A program made the translations under genes and the position numbers. The notes beneath the pieces are model-generated. The model did no database searches and was not told where the DNA came from. It worked only from the letters and a program-made list of their open reading frames with translations. From assembly GCA_016932415.1 (NCBI GenBank), contig JAFGCX010000007.1:244280-308279 (forward strand): 64,000 nt of DNA, in the 5' to 3' direction. Below, in pieces: positions 52,245 to 64,000 of the stretch; positions within the stretch are counted from its first letter, which is position 1; every line of letters starts with the position of its first letter. The stretch is from Candidatus Krumholzibacteriota bacterium (lineage in GTDB: Bacteria; Krumholzibacteriota; Krumholzibacteriia; Krumholzibacteriales; Krumholzibacteriaceae).

Positions 52245-55200
52245 TTAATTCGACTCGCCGATTAAAACAAATGCCGACCAGAAATAAGGATGATCAAATG
52301 GCCTGTTTTGAACCTGATCGTTATAATTCCTTAGCCATTCCTTGGCTTCCTGAAGCGCCTCGGCTTTGGACATTGATTTTTTTCCGTGCCCATGATGTTT
52401 TTTGAGATTACCCTCCCAGAGGTTGCCGTAGAAACGCCTCATAAGAAGCGCGGTTGCCCGATCATCCACTTTCCACAAACTGACTATGAGACTCCTTGCG
52501 CCCGCACGAAAGAAAGCATGGGACAAACCTATATACCCCTCTCCCCCAACCCTTTTACCAAGACCCGTTTCACAGGCACTCAATGTCACCAGGTCGGCTT
52601 TCAATTTCCAATCCTGGATGATTTCCTTTGCAGTGACCAGACCATCATAAATTCGCGATCCTGTCAACGCGGCTTCAAGCGGATCCGGCAAATTGACCTG
52701 GGAAAGTACCAGTGCCGATCTTTCAAGGTATTCATCATCAACCAGCGCATGAGTCGCTATGTGGATTGTGGAGAACTCCTTGAGCGAATCCAGGTCCGCC
52801 AATTGCGCCAACTCCTGTTCTGTCGCGTCCGGTCCAATAAGAACCGTTGCTTCTGGAGCTATTGTCGCGATATCGATCACCTCCTGCCTGGAACCAGGAA
52901 GACGTGGTAAAGCGGCAAGAGCTTCCCCGTTACCGGCAACCGCGCCTCGCAAGACAGCAATTTCCGGTGCCGGTTCCTTGATACTATTGAAGTTCCCAGC
53001 CAATCCTGTTTCCATCTGCATCGCTGCTGCATGCGCTTCTGAGAAAGGAGGGTCGCCGACAAGCAGTACATGCCGCGATTCCCTTTTCCTGCTTTTTCCC
53101 GATCTTTCAGCCAGCCACGAGTAAATTGTCGCCGAAGGTATATATGATATCACATAGCGATCGCCCAATAACGTTCCCTTTTCGTCCTCAAGAGCCTCAA
53201 CAGGCACGCCTAACATCAACCCGGATGGAATCACTATGAGACAATCAATATCCTTCAGCCACTCACCAAGCGGTGCTATACGTTGAGCCCATATTTCACG
53301 TGTTTTGATCCGGAAATCAGTTGAAGACTCAGGCGAAGACAGTGATCTTCTGAACTCCTTAAAATATTCATAAGGAGATTCGCTTCCATCATTTTTGGAC
53401 GCGCATTCTATGCCAGCCCATTTCACCGGCCCTTTGTGTCGTATGACATAACCCCAACACGCGTATTTGCCATCCTCAACAGCTACATCGAGCCAACCTA
53501 TAAGCGCGGTTCCATTCGAAATGGTCTTTTGAATCCTTTCAAGTGAAAACGAACGCCCCTCGGTAACCGGATAGAGTTTCGCCATTTCCTGTTGAAGAAC
53601 GCTATATTCCAATTCTGTCGCGAGAAGTTTATCATGCGTTTCATCGACCCGTTTCTGCATCTCCCCTGTCGTATCGGCTGACGCCATCTTTCGAAATGTT
53701 TTCAACTCGCCTTCAATTGCGGCAAGAGCATTTTGAAGCGAATCTTCCTGGACGATCTCGGCATTCTTTAATTCACGTTGATCTGAAGATAACAACAATT
53801 CGGAGAGTATGCGTCCCTGATGCATTTCTACTTTTGGCCAAGCTTTGTTTTCTTTGCCTGACATAAGTTGAATTGCGGCAAGACCTGGATAAGGAGATCT
53901 TTGAAAAGTCGCCCTGTTAAAGCCAGTTCCAGCTCTCAACCTGGCCACCTCGAATATTTCTGCTGATTTGGAAAAATATTTCTCCGCGTTTTGATAATCT
54001 TCTTCTTCCCACCTCAGCAGGGCAATATCGTTAAAATCTGAAACGAGGTCGGGATGTGTCCTGCCCATAAGTTTTTCACGAATTGATGTGACCCGCATGA
54101 CCAGCGATTCAGCTTCCCGTTTATTACCCTGCTTATAAAGAAGCTTCGAGTAGCTTTTCAGAATTTGCGCGTAGTCGGGGTGATCTTCTCGCGCAATCTT
54201 CTTCCAGTGCGAAATCGCTTCGCCGTACAGTGAATCGGCAGCCATATAATCCTTTTGCAACATCAATATTCCAGCCAGGTTGCTTAAGCTTATCGCGATA
54301 TTTGGATGTCCATTTTCGTAAGTGCTGCGATAAATCGACAGAGCTTCACGAAAGAGTTGTTCCGCGGTCGTATAATATCCCTGTGATTTGTGCAATTGGG
54401 CCATATTGCCCAGACAATTAGCTACTTCGGGATGAGTATCCCCCACCGTTTCCCGATATATCGCCAGAGCTTCCAGGTACATTGACACGGCAGCGGAATA
54501 GTCTCCCTTATTTTCCAGCAGAGCCGCGAGATTATTCAGGTCGGTCGCGACATCCTTGTGATTCTTGCCCAATAATTTCTGATCAATGGCCAGGCACTTT
54601 CTAAAAAGCGGTTCCGCGTCCAAATAATCTCCTTTACTATTTAACAAGCCGGCGAAATTACTGAGCGTCACGGCGTACGCGTAGTTTTCTTCACCTGATA
54701 TATTTTTTTGCATCGCGAGAGCTTCACGAAAAATCGGAACCGCGTCTTCATAGTCGCCCTGAAGCCTTGTAATAGTCGCGAGCGTGCTGAGAGTCCACGC
54801 TATATCTTCGTGCTCATCACCATAATTTTTCCTTAGAATCTCCAGCGCTTCTTGCGTCAATAACCTGGCTTCAGCGTAATTACCCTGAACCATGACCACA
54901 TGCCCAATATTGTTGAGACTGTAAGCAATAGCTATATGGTCTTTCCCCATTAATTTTTTACGAATAGCGAGAGCCTCGCGTAAAAATGATTCTGTGGTCG
55001 TGTAATCTCCCTTGTGCCAGAACAGGCCTCCCAGATCATTCAGTAGCGCGGCCACAAAGGGATGTTCATCCCCAAGAAACTTTCGCTTCATCGCCAAAGC
55101 TTCACGGTAAAGTGGTTCAGCACCGGCGTAATCTCCCTGGTAATTAAGAATTCCGGCTATGGCATGCAGATTTGATGCGATTTCCAGATGATCATCGCCA

Positions 55201-55997
55201 TGGATCTTTCTCTGCATTTCCAGGGACGTTCTGTATTTCGACAAAGCTCCCTCATAATCTTTCTTTTTCTTCAACAACCCACCGATTTCATAAATCGTTC
55301 TGGCAATATCCATATGCTCCTCGCCGTATATTCTTTTCTGCATCTCCAGAGCTTCCGTGTACAGCGAATCCGCCCCGGCGTAATCATTACTCGCCTGTAA
55401 TGAACCTGCCACGCTGACAATGGTTTTTGCCACTTCCGGATGTTCGTTTCCGAGAATTCTACGGCGAATCTTTAATACTTCACGCTTAAGTCCTGCCGAC
55501 CGTTCATAATCCCCGACATATGTTATCAACCCCGACAGGTCATCTAGACTTTGAGCCACTTCTACATGTTCCTCGCCTAGAATCCTTCGTTGAATCTCCA
55601 GCTGTTTTTCAACAACAGCGGTGGCTTCATCATACTTATTAGCTGAATATAGACTGTCCATGGTTTCTGCCATCAGACTTGCTTCAGCCAGCTCCTGCTT
55701 TTCTTTTGTCGAAAGACCCATGATGAATTCAAGCGTGTTCACAAGTATTTCGATATCCTTGATCTCAAAAGCGCGCGACTGGCTATCTTCTTGTCTCATG
55801 TACAGAATCTCTTTTGCGAGTTTTAACGCCTCGCCATAATTTGCCTCTTTTCGAAACCCTACGATTCTTTCTTCGAGAACAGATATGGAGTCACCTGATA
55901 CGCGCGGTGGATTATCAGCCGTAAAGCAGTCCGCGGAATCTGACCCGGTCATTACTGTCAAATTGATCAGAAAAAAAATGAGCATAAATCGACGCAT
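52245..55997 (-). CDS. Exported TPR-CHAT caspase-like protease with 13 regular 42-residue TPRs
   Basis: 1250 residues; GGGAGGT precedes the start and a short signal peptide (MRRFMLIFFLINLTVMTGSDSA) leads. From about residue 115 to 680 there are 13 TPRs of exactly 42 residues of the kinesin-light-chain type plus a partial one (GDYAGAEPLYREALAMKRKFLG, GDYTTTESFLREALAIRKKLMG, GDYSAAVSMYLEALAIYRETVG and so on), with H/N-P-x-V-A between. A coiled-coil-like linker follows. The CHAT domain occupies about 850-1250, with His1083 (HIATHA) and Cys1142 (LSACETG), GEGYIGLSHAF and the closing PYFWSAFVLIG. Catalysis should be intact. No sigma gene adjoins; a zinc-finger regulator is divergent 332 bp away. 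The regular TPR stack is a likely recognition module; target unknown. Confidence 0.92.
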   Translation of the reverse strand: MRRFMLIFFLINLTVMTGSDSADCFTADNPPRVSGDSISVLEERIVGFRKEANYGEALKLAKEILYMRQEDSQSRAFEIKDIEILVNTLEFIMGLSTKEKQELAEASLMAETMDSLYSANKYDEATAVVEKQLEIQRRILGEEHVEVAQSLDDLSGLITYVGDYERSAGLKREVLKIRRRILGNEHPEVAKTIVSVAGSLQASNDYAGADSLYTEALEMQKRIYGEEHMDIARTIYEIGGLLKKKKDYEGALSKYRTSLEMQRKIHGDDHLEIASNLHAIAGILNYQGDYAGAEPLYREALAMKRKFLGDEHPFVAALLNDLGGLFWHKGDYTTTESFLREALAIRKKLMGKDHIAIAYSLNNIGHVVMVQGNYAEARLLTQEALEILRKNYGDEHEDIAWTLSTLATITRLQGDYEDAVPIFREALAMQKNISGEENYAYAVTLSNFAGLLNSKGDYLDAEPLFRKCLAIDQKLLGKNHKDVATDLNNLAALLENKGDYSAAVSMYLEALAIYRETVGDTHPEVANCLGNMAQLHKSQGYYTTAEQLFREALSIYRSTYENGHPNIAISLSNLAGILMLQKDYMAADSLYGEAISHWKKIAREDHPDYAQILKSYSKLLYKQGNKREAESLVMRVTSIREKLMGRTHPDLVSDFNDIALLRWEEEDYQNAEKYFSKSAEIFEVARLRAGTGFNRATFQRSPYPGLAAIQLMSGKENKAWPKVEMHQGRILSELLLSSDQRELKNAEIVQEDSLQNALAAIEGELKTFRKMASADTTGEMQKRVDETHDKLLATELEYSVLQQEMAKLYPVTEGRSFSLERIQKTISNGTALIGWLDVAVEDGKYACWGYVIRHKGPVKWAGIECASKNDGSESPYEYFKEFRRSLSSPESSTDFRIKTREIWAQRIAPLGEWLKDIDCLIVIPSGLMLGVPVEALEDEKGTLLGDRYVISYIPSATIYSWLAERSGKSRKRESRHVLLVGDPPFSEAHAAAMQMETGLAGNFNSIKEPAPEIAVLRGAVAGNGEALAALPRLPGSRQEVIDIATIAPEATVLIGPDATEQELAQLADLDSLKEFSTIHIATHALVDDEYLERSALVLSQVNLPDPLEAALTGSRIYDGLVTAKEIIQDWKLKADLVTLSACETGLGKRVGGEGYIGLSHAFFRAGARSLIVSLWKVDDRATALLMRRFYGNLWEGNLKKHHGHGKKSMSKAEALQEAKEWLRNYNDQVQNRPFDHPYFWSAFVLIGESN

Positions 55998-56329
55998 GAA
56001 ATACCTCCCGTTTGTTGTGACTCGGCGTATGCCCCCGATTCGAAAATTCCTGATAATGGCAATTCCACCACCATTTTTTCGGACAGAAATATTCTTCCAA
56101 TTAGAAAGGCGCGAAATTTAACACAGATGTATAACCGCTAAATGTTTCGTTGAACAAATAAACACTATCAAATCATTATGCGCCAATCAAGCAACAAGAT
56201 TTTTTTGAAAAAGTGAGACGACACGAAAATTTCAATCTTCCACAAACACTAGATTATTTATAATATTATCTATATTTATCTAGACATTGTGTGCGTTATT
56301 TAGTAATATACTGGTAAAGGAGGTGCGCC
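55998..56329. other. AT-rich divergent intergenic region
   Basis: Lies between the TPR-CHAT gene and the DUF2087 regulator gene. It is much more AT-rich than either. It contains an inverted repeat, a possible TAGACA/TAATAT promoter with 17-nt spacing reading toward the regulator, and a near-perfect AAAGGAGGTG ribosome site just before the regulator start. No small gene was seen. Confidence 0.5.
56249..56283. promoter_or_regulatory. Inverted repeat, possible operator
   Basis: CTAGAT and ATCTAG face each other across 23 AT-rich bases, ending at the putative -35 of the regulator gene. The position fits autoregulation, but short AT-rich palindromes arise by chance. Confidence 0.25.
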
Positions 56330-57082
56330 ATGAGCCACCGGATCCCCGATTCAACGACCGTCGAGCAGATGATTGGCGGATACATGAATACCGACAAGAC
56401 ATTCGATTGCATCTTCTGTGACGAATCTATCAAAAAGGGACATGTCTATCCCCTCGGACCGGAGTTGGTGGAAGCGGAACTCGCCATGAAAAACCACATC
56501 GCTTCGGCACACCACTCCACATTTCATGCCCTGCTCGATCTGGGCAAGAAGAGTACGGGGCTTTCAGAGATACAGCGAACCCTGCTGCGTCATTTCTATG
56601 ACGGTTTGTCCGACAAGGAGATTCAGCCTCTGGCAGGCGGCGTCAGCCTCTCCACCATCCGCAACCACCGCTTTGTTCTCCGTGAAAAGGCCCGCCAGGC
56701 CAAGGTGTTTCTGGCACTTATGGAACTCCTGGAAAGTGGTGACCAGAACCCCGGTTCCCAATTCATCGAGATTCCCGGCAAAAAGTCCGCGGCCGGCGAG
56801 AGATTCGCAATCACAAGAACCGAATTCAGGAAGATCATCAAGGCAAACTTCCCTGATGGACCCGATGGCATGCTGTCGCGTTTCCCCAAGAAACAGAAGC
56901 ATAAGATTGCAGTACTGGTTCAGATCCTGAAGCGATTCGACAGGACCCGTCATTACGCGCAGCGTGAGGTAAATGAGATACTGGCGACCGCATCGGATGA
57001 TTACACAACACTATGCCGTTACATGGTCGACTATGGATTCCTTGGGCGGACTCGAGACGGATCTGATTATTGGGTGGAGTAG
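56330..57082 (+). CDS. Zinc-finger/HTH/DUF2087 transcriptional regulator
   Basis: 250 residues with an excellent AAAGGAGGTG ribosome site. Three parts: an N-terminal C2H2-like finger (Cys27-x2-Cys30, then His56 and His61 in MKNHIASAHH); a LuxR-like helix-turn-helix at about 78-125 (LSEIQRTLLRHFYDGLSDKEI, GVSLSTIRNHRFVLREKARQ); and a C-terminal DUF2087 domain at about 178-250 (LSRFPKKQKHKIAVLVQILKRFD, YAQREVNEIL, DYTTLCRYMVDYGFLGRTRDGSDYWVE). DUF2087 itself is a winged-helix-like domain common in small regulators. It should bind DNA in the cytoplasm. The divergent exported TPR-CHAT gene is the obvious target candidate, though only from position. Confidence 0.85.
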   Translation: MSHRIPDSTTVEQMIGGYMNTDKTFDCIFCDESIKKGHVYPLGPELVEAELAMKNHIASAHHSTFHALLDLGKKSTGLSEIQRTLLRHFYDGLSDKEIQPLAGGVSLSTIRNHRFVLREKARQAKVFLALMELLESGDQNPGSQFIEIPGKKSAAGERFAITRTEFRKIIKANFPDGPDGMLSRFPKKQKHKIAVLVQILKRFDRTRHYAQREVNEILATASDDYTTLCRYMVDYGFLGRTRDGSDYWVE

Positions 57083-57191
57083 GGTGGCGAGATAAAAACC
57101 GATTCCACGTCACAGACGCAATCAAATCGCTGCTGAAATAGTTATAGCCTGAGGAGATAGGCCAGCCCGATGATTCCCGCGCTTCTACTGC

Positions 57192-57220
57192 TTGGATTTT
57201 TTAACAATATTGTTTATACT
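57192..57220 (+). promoter_or_regulatory. Possible promoter for the repeat lipoprotein gene
   Basis: TTGGAT, a 17-nt spacer and TATACT. The -35 matches only three bases but the -10 matches five; the leader would be about 65 nt. Confidence 0.3.
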
Positions 57221-57292
57221 AACGCCTGTCAGCGATCTATGCTCAAACATTTATTTTTCCGGAAACCGGATTTTCAGGGACAGGAGAAAACC

Positions 57293-60200
57293 ATGAGGTT
57301 ATCAATCAACTGTATACTGCTGATTTCGATGTTGGCGCTTTTCTCAAGCTGCAGCTCTGGCGGGGACCCCGTAGGACCGGCCGCTTCAACCAAAGAGATC
57401 ACCGCTTTCAGCTTCCTCGCATCAGAGAACGCCGCGTTGGCTATCGACATCGTCGGCTCTATCACCGGAACATCGGTTGACGCTACCGTGCCGGCCGGAA
57501 CTGATGTGACCGAGCTTGTCGCCAGCTTCACCACCACCGGCGAATCAGTGCGCGTCAGCGAGATTGTCCAGGTCAGCGGCGCTACATCCAACGATTTCTC
57601 CTCCCCGGTTACTTATACAGTGGTAGCAGAGGATGGATCAACTCAGGATTACACCGTCACCGTGGCAGAGGATTTGAGCGCCAAAGAGATGACAACCTTC
57701 GGGTTCCTCGCTTCCGACAACGCTGTTCTGGCCAGTGATGTTGTCGCCTCGATCGCCGGATCGTCGATTACAGCATATGTGCCGATGGGAACCGATGTCA
57801 CAGCGCTTGTCGCGAGCTTCACGACCACCGGCGCTTCGGTGCGTGTAGGTCCGACGACCCAGATCAGCGGCACTACAGCGAACGACTTCTCCTCACCGGC
57901 CATTTATACTGTTGTCGCCTCCGACGCATCCACACAGGACTACACCGTCACCATTACCGAGAGTTCGAGCGCCAGGGAGATAACCTCTTTCAGTTTCCTG
58001 GCTTCTGATAACGCGGGATTGTCAGGCGATATTGTTGCCTCCATCGTCGGAACATCGATATCTGCCACCATTCCGATCGGAACAGACGAGAGCGCCCTTG
58101 TCGCCAGCTTCACGACCACCGGCGAATCGGTGCTTGTCGGCCCGACGACCCAGGTCAGCGGCGTTACCGCTAACGACTTCTCATCACCGGTCATATACAC
58201 AGTCGTGGCAGAGGATGCGTCCACCCGTGATTACACCGTCACCGTCAATCATTCCGCTATATGGATCGGCAATTACACGATCCGCGACGCCGAAGATATG
58301 GCAGTCATCTCGGGGTACACCGAGATAACCGGCTACCTGCAGATCATTTCCGATCTGACCGATGTAAACGGACTGACAAGTCTTACGACAGTCGGTGGTT
58401 TCTTCCAGATCTACAACAACATGGCTCTTATCGATCTTAGCGGGCTTTCATCGCTAACTTCGGTCGGAGGCAGGCTTGAGATCTACAACAATGACGCGTT
58501 GACAAATCTCACGGGGCTCGGCGGTATAATCACTGTCGGTGAAAGCCTCGAGATCACCGGTAACGATCTGCTCGTCAACCTGGGCGGACTTTCCGGACTC
58601 ACCACAATAGGAACATTCGTAGAGATGATAAACAACGCCAGCCTGAACAGCATCTCCGGCCTCTCGAACCTGACCTCGATAGGTGGCTCGCTGGTGATCG
58701 AGCGCAATCCGGTTCTCACCAGCCTCGCGGGACTCGAGCAGATCACAGCTCTCGGTATCGGCGAGTACGACATCGGTCTGGAGATTTCCGGCGACGACGC
58801 TCTTACAAACCTGACAGGACTCGACAATCTGGCATCGGTCACCGGAGGAGTCCAGATAAATGGCAACGACCTTCTCGCTTCCCTCGATGGACTTGGCGCT
58901 CTCGCGTCGGTCGGTGAATATATCTCGATCAACGGCAACCCGCTCCTTGCCACCCTGGCCCATCTGACGTCACTGATCTCGGCTCCCGCGCTCCTCGTCG
59001 GTTCAAATTACTACGGCGGCAACCCGAGTCTAAGCACAATCGATATCCCGACGCTGGAGAGTACCGGAAGGTTGTCAGTCGAATCGAACACCGGACTTGT
59101 CGACCTGTCAGGTCTTTCGGCGCTGGCAAATATCGGCGATCTCGAAGTCAACCAGAATGCGGCCCTCACCACACTCGGATTCGGCTCGGCAGCAGCCACA
59201 CCGCTTGTCGTCACCGGCGAAATCGAAATCTTCCGAAACAGCATGCTCGAGGATCTTGGGGGAATCGAAGCCTCGACCGCTCTTGACGGTTTCGTAAAGA
59301 TCATCGACAATCCGGCGCTCAACTCCCTTGCCGCCCTGAATGGCGTAGTCTCTATCGAAAGTTATCTCCAGATCGGCTCGGTCGACTTCAACGGCAACCC
59401 CAGCCTTCCCGATCTTGGTTTTACCAGCCTGGAAACCGTCGGCGGCTATCTCACGATCGAGGATAACGATAACGCCTCTCTGACCAGCCTGACATTCGGC
59501 AACCTGCAATCTGTAGGCGAAGGTATCCACATCCGTGACAACGCAAACCTGCTGAACCTGGCCGGACTCGACAACCTGACTGCGGTCAACGGCAGTTTGG
59601 AAATCGAAGACAATGTTGATCTTATAAGTCTTTCTGCGCTTGACGGGATCACTTCGATTTCAGGCAACCTGGTGATCGATAGCAACATCTCTCTGGACAA
59701 CCTGCTCGGGCTCGATGACCTCGCCACGATCGGCTACAACCTGGTGATCGCGAATAACCACGAACTCGATCACCTCGACAACCTGGGCTCCCTGACATCG
59801 GTCGGCGCCAGTCTCGAGATCGACAGGAACTACACTCTGGACAATCTCGACGGTCTGGCAGGCCTTACGACGCTGGGCAGCAGCACAGCTTATCACCTGT
59901 ATGTTTTGAACAATTCATTATTGCGGAACACCGACGGTATTAGAAACATCCATACGGTGGGCGGTCCGGTATGGATAAATTATAATGGAGTGACCAGCAT
60001 CGATCTGTCCAGCCTGCAGGCAATTACGGGGGCCCTGCGCATCCAGAACAACACCAACCTCACCACCATCGACATGCGCGCAGTAGTGAGCATCGGTAGC
60101 GATTTCACATTCGACAACACCGGAGTCATATCGACTATCCGCTTCGACGCGCTCAACCACGTGGGCCGTCACATATATATCCGCGGCATCCAGGGTCTGA

Positions 60201-60664
60201 CCGACCTTTCTATACTTGCCGGTTTCGCGGCGGCCAGCGACGCGCTCGGCGGCGATCTCATACTGGCAAACAATACGAGCCTTTCAAATATAGACGTATT
60301 GAGCGGATTCACAGAGATCGGTAACAATCTTGACATCACCAATAACGACAATCTGGCATCACTGGACCCGCTGGCGGGTATTACCTCGATCGGCGGGTCA
60401 GTCTGGGTGCGCGGCAACTCGCTTATACCGGACCTGGGCGGGCTGGCGTTGGTTGCTTCGATAGGCGGTCTGCTGATGATCGATGACAACCCTTCGCTGA
60501 CTGCTCTCGGCCTCGACGCTCTGGCGAGCCTCACTTATGATCTCTACGTGCGCGACAACGCGAGCCTTTGCGCTGACCTGGCCACCGATCTTCGCGATCA
60601 GCTATTGTCGTTCGGCTGGGCACGCACTGCCTACCTGTCGGGGAATACAGGCCCCTGTCCCTGA
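57293..60664 (+). CDS. Lipoprotein with three DUF5018-like domains and a long receptor-L/LRR-like repeat region
   Basis: 1123 residues from ATG 57293, which follows AGGAG by six nt; the lipobox is LFSSC. Three near-identical 90-residue domains come first (KEITAFSFLASENA, KEMTTFGFLASDNA, REITSFSFLASDNA; each with FTTTGxSV and SSPxxYTVVA), matching DUF5018-like beta domains. The remaining 770 residues are repeats of about 22-24 residues built on LxxLTSVGGxLxIxNNxxLTNLxGL, as in receptor L domains and bacterial surface leucine-rich repeats. There is no sorting tail; anchoring is by lipid. It is likely surface-exposed and adhesive. A strong terminator shared with katG lies downstream. The ligand is unknown. 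Confidence 0.85.
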   Translation: MRLSINCILLISMLALFSSCSSGGDPVGPAASTKEITAFSFLASENAALAIDIVGSITGTSVDATVPAGTDVTELVASFTTTGESVRVSEIVQVSGATSNDFSSPVTYTVVAEDGSTQDYTVTVAEDLSAKEMTTFGFLASDNAVLASDVVASIAGSSITAYVPMGTDVTALVASFTTTGASVRVGPTTQISGTTANDFSSPAIYTVVASDASTQDYTVTITESSSAREITSFSFLASDNAGLSGDIVASIVGTSISATIPIGTDESALVASFTTTGESVLVGPTTQVSGVTANDFSSPVIYTVVAEDASTRDYTVTVNHSAIWIGNYTIRDAEDMAVISGYTEITGYLQIISDLTDVNGLTSLTTVGGFFQIYNNMALIDLSGLSSLTSVGGRLEIYNNDALTNLTGLGGIITVGESLEITGNDLLVNLGGLSGLTTIGTFVEMINNASLNSISGLSNLTSIGGSLVIERNPVLTSLAGLEQITALGIGEYDIGLEISGDDALTNLTGLDNLASVTGGVQINGNDLLASLDGLGALASVGEYISINGNPLLATLAHLTSLISAPALLVGSNYYGGNPSLSTIDIPTLESTGRLSVESNTGLVDLSGLSALANIGDLEVNQNAALTTLGFGSAAATPLVVTGEIEIFRNSMLEDLGGIEASTALDGFVKIIDNPALNSLAALNGVVSIESYLQIGSVDFNGNPSLPDLGFTSLETVGGYLTIEDNDNASLTSLTFGNLQSVGEGIHIRDNANLLNLAGLDNLTAVNGSLEIEDNVDLISLSALDGITSISGNLVIDSNISLDNLLGLDDLATIGYNLVIANNHELDHLDNLGSLTSVGASLEIDRNYTLDNLDGLAGLTTLGSSTAYHLYVLNNSLLRNTDGIRNIHTVGGPVWINYNGVTSIDLSSLQAITGALRIQNNTNLTTIDMRAVVSIGSDFTFDNTGVISTIRFDALNHVGRHIYIRGIQGLTDLSILAGFAAASDALGGDLILANNTSLSNIDVLSGFTEIGNNLDITNNDNLASLDPLAGITSIGGSVWVRGNSLIPDLGGLALVASIGGLLMIDDNPSLTALGLDALASLTYDLYVRDNASLCADLATDLRDQLLSFGWARTAYLSGNTGPCP

Positions 60665-60702
60665 TCGGGCAAGACATAGATGCTCACAGAGAATCATAAT
60701 AC

Positions 60703-60732
60703 AAAGCCCGGCGCGCCAGGCGCCGGGCTTTT
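60703..60732. terminator. Bidirectional terminator hairpin
   Basis: AAAGCCCGGCGC and GCGCCGGGCTTT make a perfect 12-bp stem around GCCAG, with T-runs usable from both sides, between the convergent lipoprotein gene and katG. Confidence 0.85.
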
Positions 60733-60776
60733 CACCGACATTTCGGATCAACCAAAGCGGTCCGATCGAACTTCGA

Positions 60777-63675
<2,899 letters not shown>

Positions 63676-64000
63676 CTATGCCGATGTTTCCTGGTCCGAA
63701 TCCAGTGCCGGGATGATCACATCTTCCTCGGGCACAAGAACAGTGACCGCGCCGGGCAGAATCTCGACATCAAGCGGGGTCGTCCCGATTATATCTCCGT
63801 CGGCCTGCACCTGCAGGGGGACATTGCTCCGAATTGTGACGCGCCTCTGCACCTTTATAAAACGCGAGAGGATATCCGGGGACCGGCCGGCCAGTATTCC
63901 GAAAATGTAAAGAGAAAAGTCACGAAAGGGTTTCGTGCCAAGGATGAGAACATCGAGGTATCCATCATCGATACGAATCTCCGGTGCTTTCGGATAGAGC
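63676..64000 (-). CDS. Diacylglycerol-kinase-family lipid kinase, C-terminal part
   Basis: The frame is open from the right edge to a TAG at 63676, giving 108 residues. It corresponds to the C-terminal beta-sandwich of YegS/DgkB-type lipid kinases: YPKAPEIRIDDGYLDVLILG, DFSLYIFGILAG, then VTIRSNVPLQVQADGDIIGTTPLDVEILPGAVTVLVP, where QxDGD(I/P)xGxTP is the family hallmark. The ATP-binding N-terminal half is outside the window. These soluble enzymes phosphorylate diacylglycerol or sphingoid lipids at the membrane. The sequence continues past the normal end with an acidic tail. Its upstream neighbours are unknown. Confidence 0.85.
   Translation of the reverse strand, partial: LYPKAPEIRIDDGYLDVLILGTKPFRDFSLYIFGILAGRSPDILSRFIKVQRRVTIRSNVPLQVQADGDIIGTTPLDVEILPGAVTVLVPEEDVIIPALDSDQETSA

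Overview
The window comes from a bacterial chromosome that looks like a deep-branching member of the FCB superphylum (Krumholzibacteriota, Eisenbacteria and Latescibacterota are the best guesses). The main reason is the density of large exported proteins ending in a FlgD-like Ig sorting domain with an NPFNP motif and a final K-(M/L)-V-L-L-(R/K). Nine such tails occur here, plus two broken ones. Genes mostly have good AAGGAGG-type ribosome sites, and several start behind an extended -10 promoter (TGnTAnnnT). Both traits argue against Bacteroidota, which use different promoter and start signals. No rRNA, tRNA, CRISPR array, integrase or transposase was recognised. No ribosomal or other clear marker gene is present, so the taxonomic call is an inference.

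Layout. 1-5826 (minus): a GH92 mannosidase, an exported tail-anchored TPR-CHAT protein and an ECF sigma factor that runs off the left edge. 6111-9400: a vWA/Ca-binding exported protein between two broken copies of one FN3/sorting-tail module. 9388-11.8 kb: an AT-rich insert carrying a very large APH-fold kinase. 11.9-17.3 kb: a ZU5 lipoprotein, a SIMPL protein, then an AT-rich stretch with a lipoprotein/beta-barrel protein and a nuclease-like protein. 17.6-22.5 kb: two divergent exported propeller proteins. 22.5-27.3 kb: ECF sigma and membrane anti-sigma, divergent from a second exported TPR-CHAT protein. 27.4-43.2 kb: large exported proteins (DNRLRE/FG-GAP, eight-repeat propeller, FHA-like beta-helix split by an in-frame TGA, GATase-like) mixed with TPR, DUF4412, DUF454 and DUF2271 proteins. 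43.4-44.3 kb: two decayed genes. 44.3-49.4 kb: DUF4197, PAS, DEAD-box helicase, acyltransferase 3 and SGNH-hydrolase genes. 49.5-57.1 kb: a third eight-repeat propeller, a third TPR-CHAT protein (1250 aa) and a zinc-finger/HTH/DUF2087 regulator. 57.3-60.7 kb: a repeat lipoprotein. 60.8-64 kb: katG and the 3' part of a diacylglycerol-kinase-family gene.

The most promising system is the link between exported TPR-CHAT proteases and ECF sigma factors. Three TPR-CHAT proteins lie within 56 kb, all with export signals and intact Cys/His dyads. Two sit directly beside ECF sigma genes. At 22.5-27.3 kb the anti-sigma factor has a tandem zinc-finger cytoplasmic part, one membrane helix and a 125-residue outer domain. 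That outer domain lies in the same compartment as the CHAT protease, so it is a natural candidate substrate. The arrangement would be an envelope counterpart of the type III-E CRISPR TPR-CHAT/Csx30/sigma pathway. This is a hypothesis from gene order and topology, not something the sequence proves.
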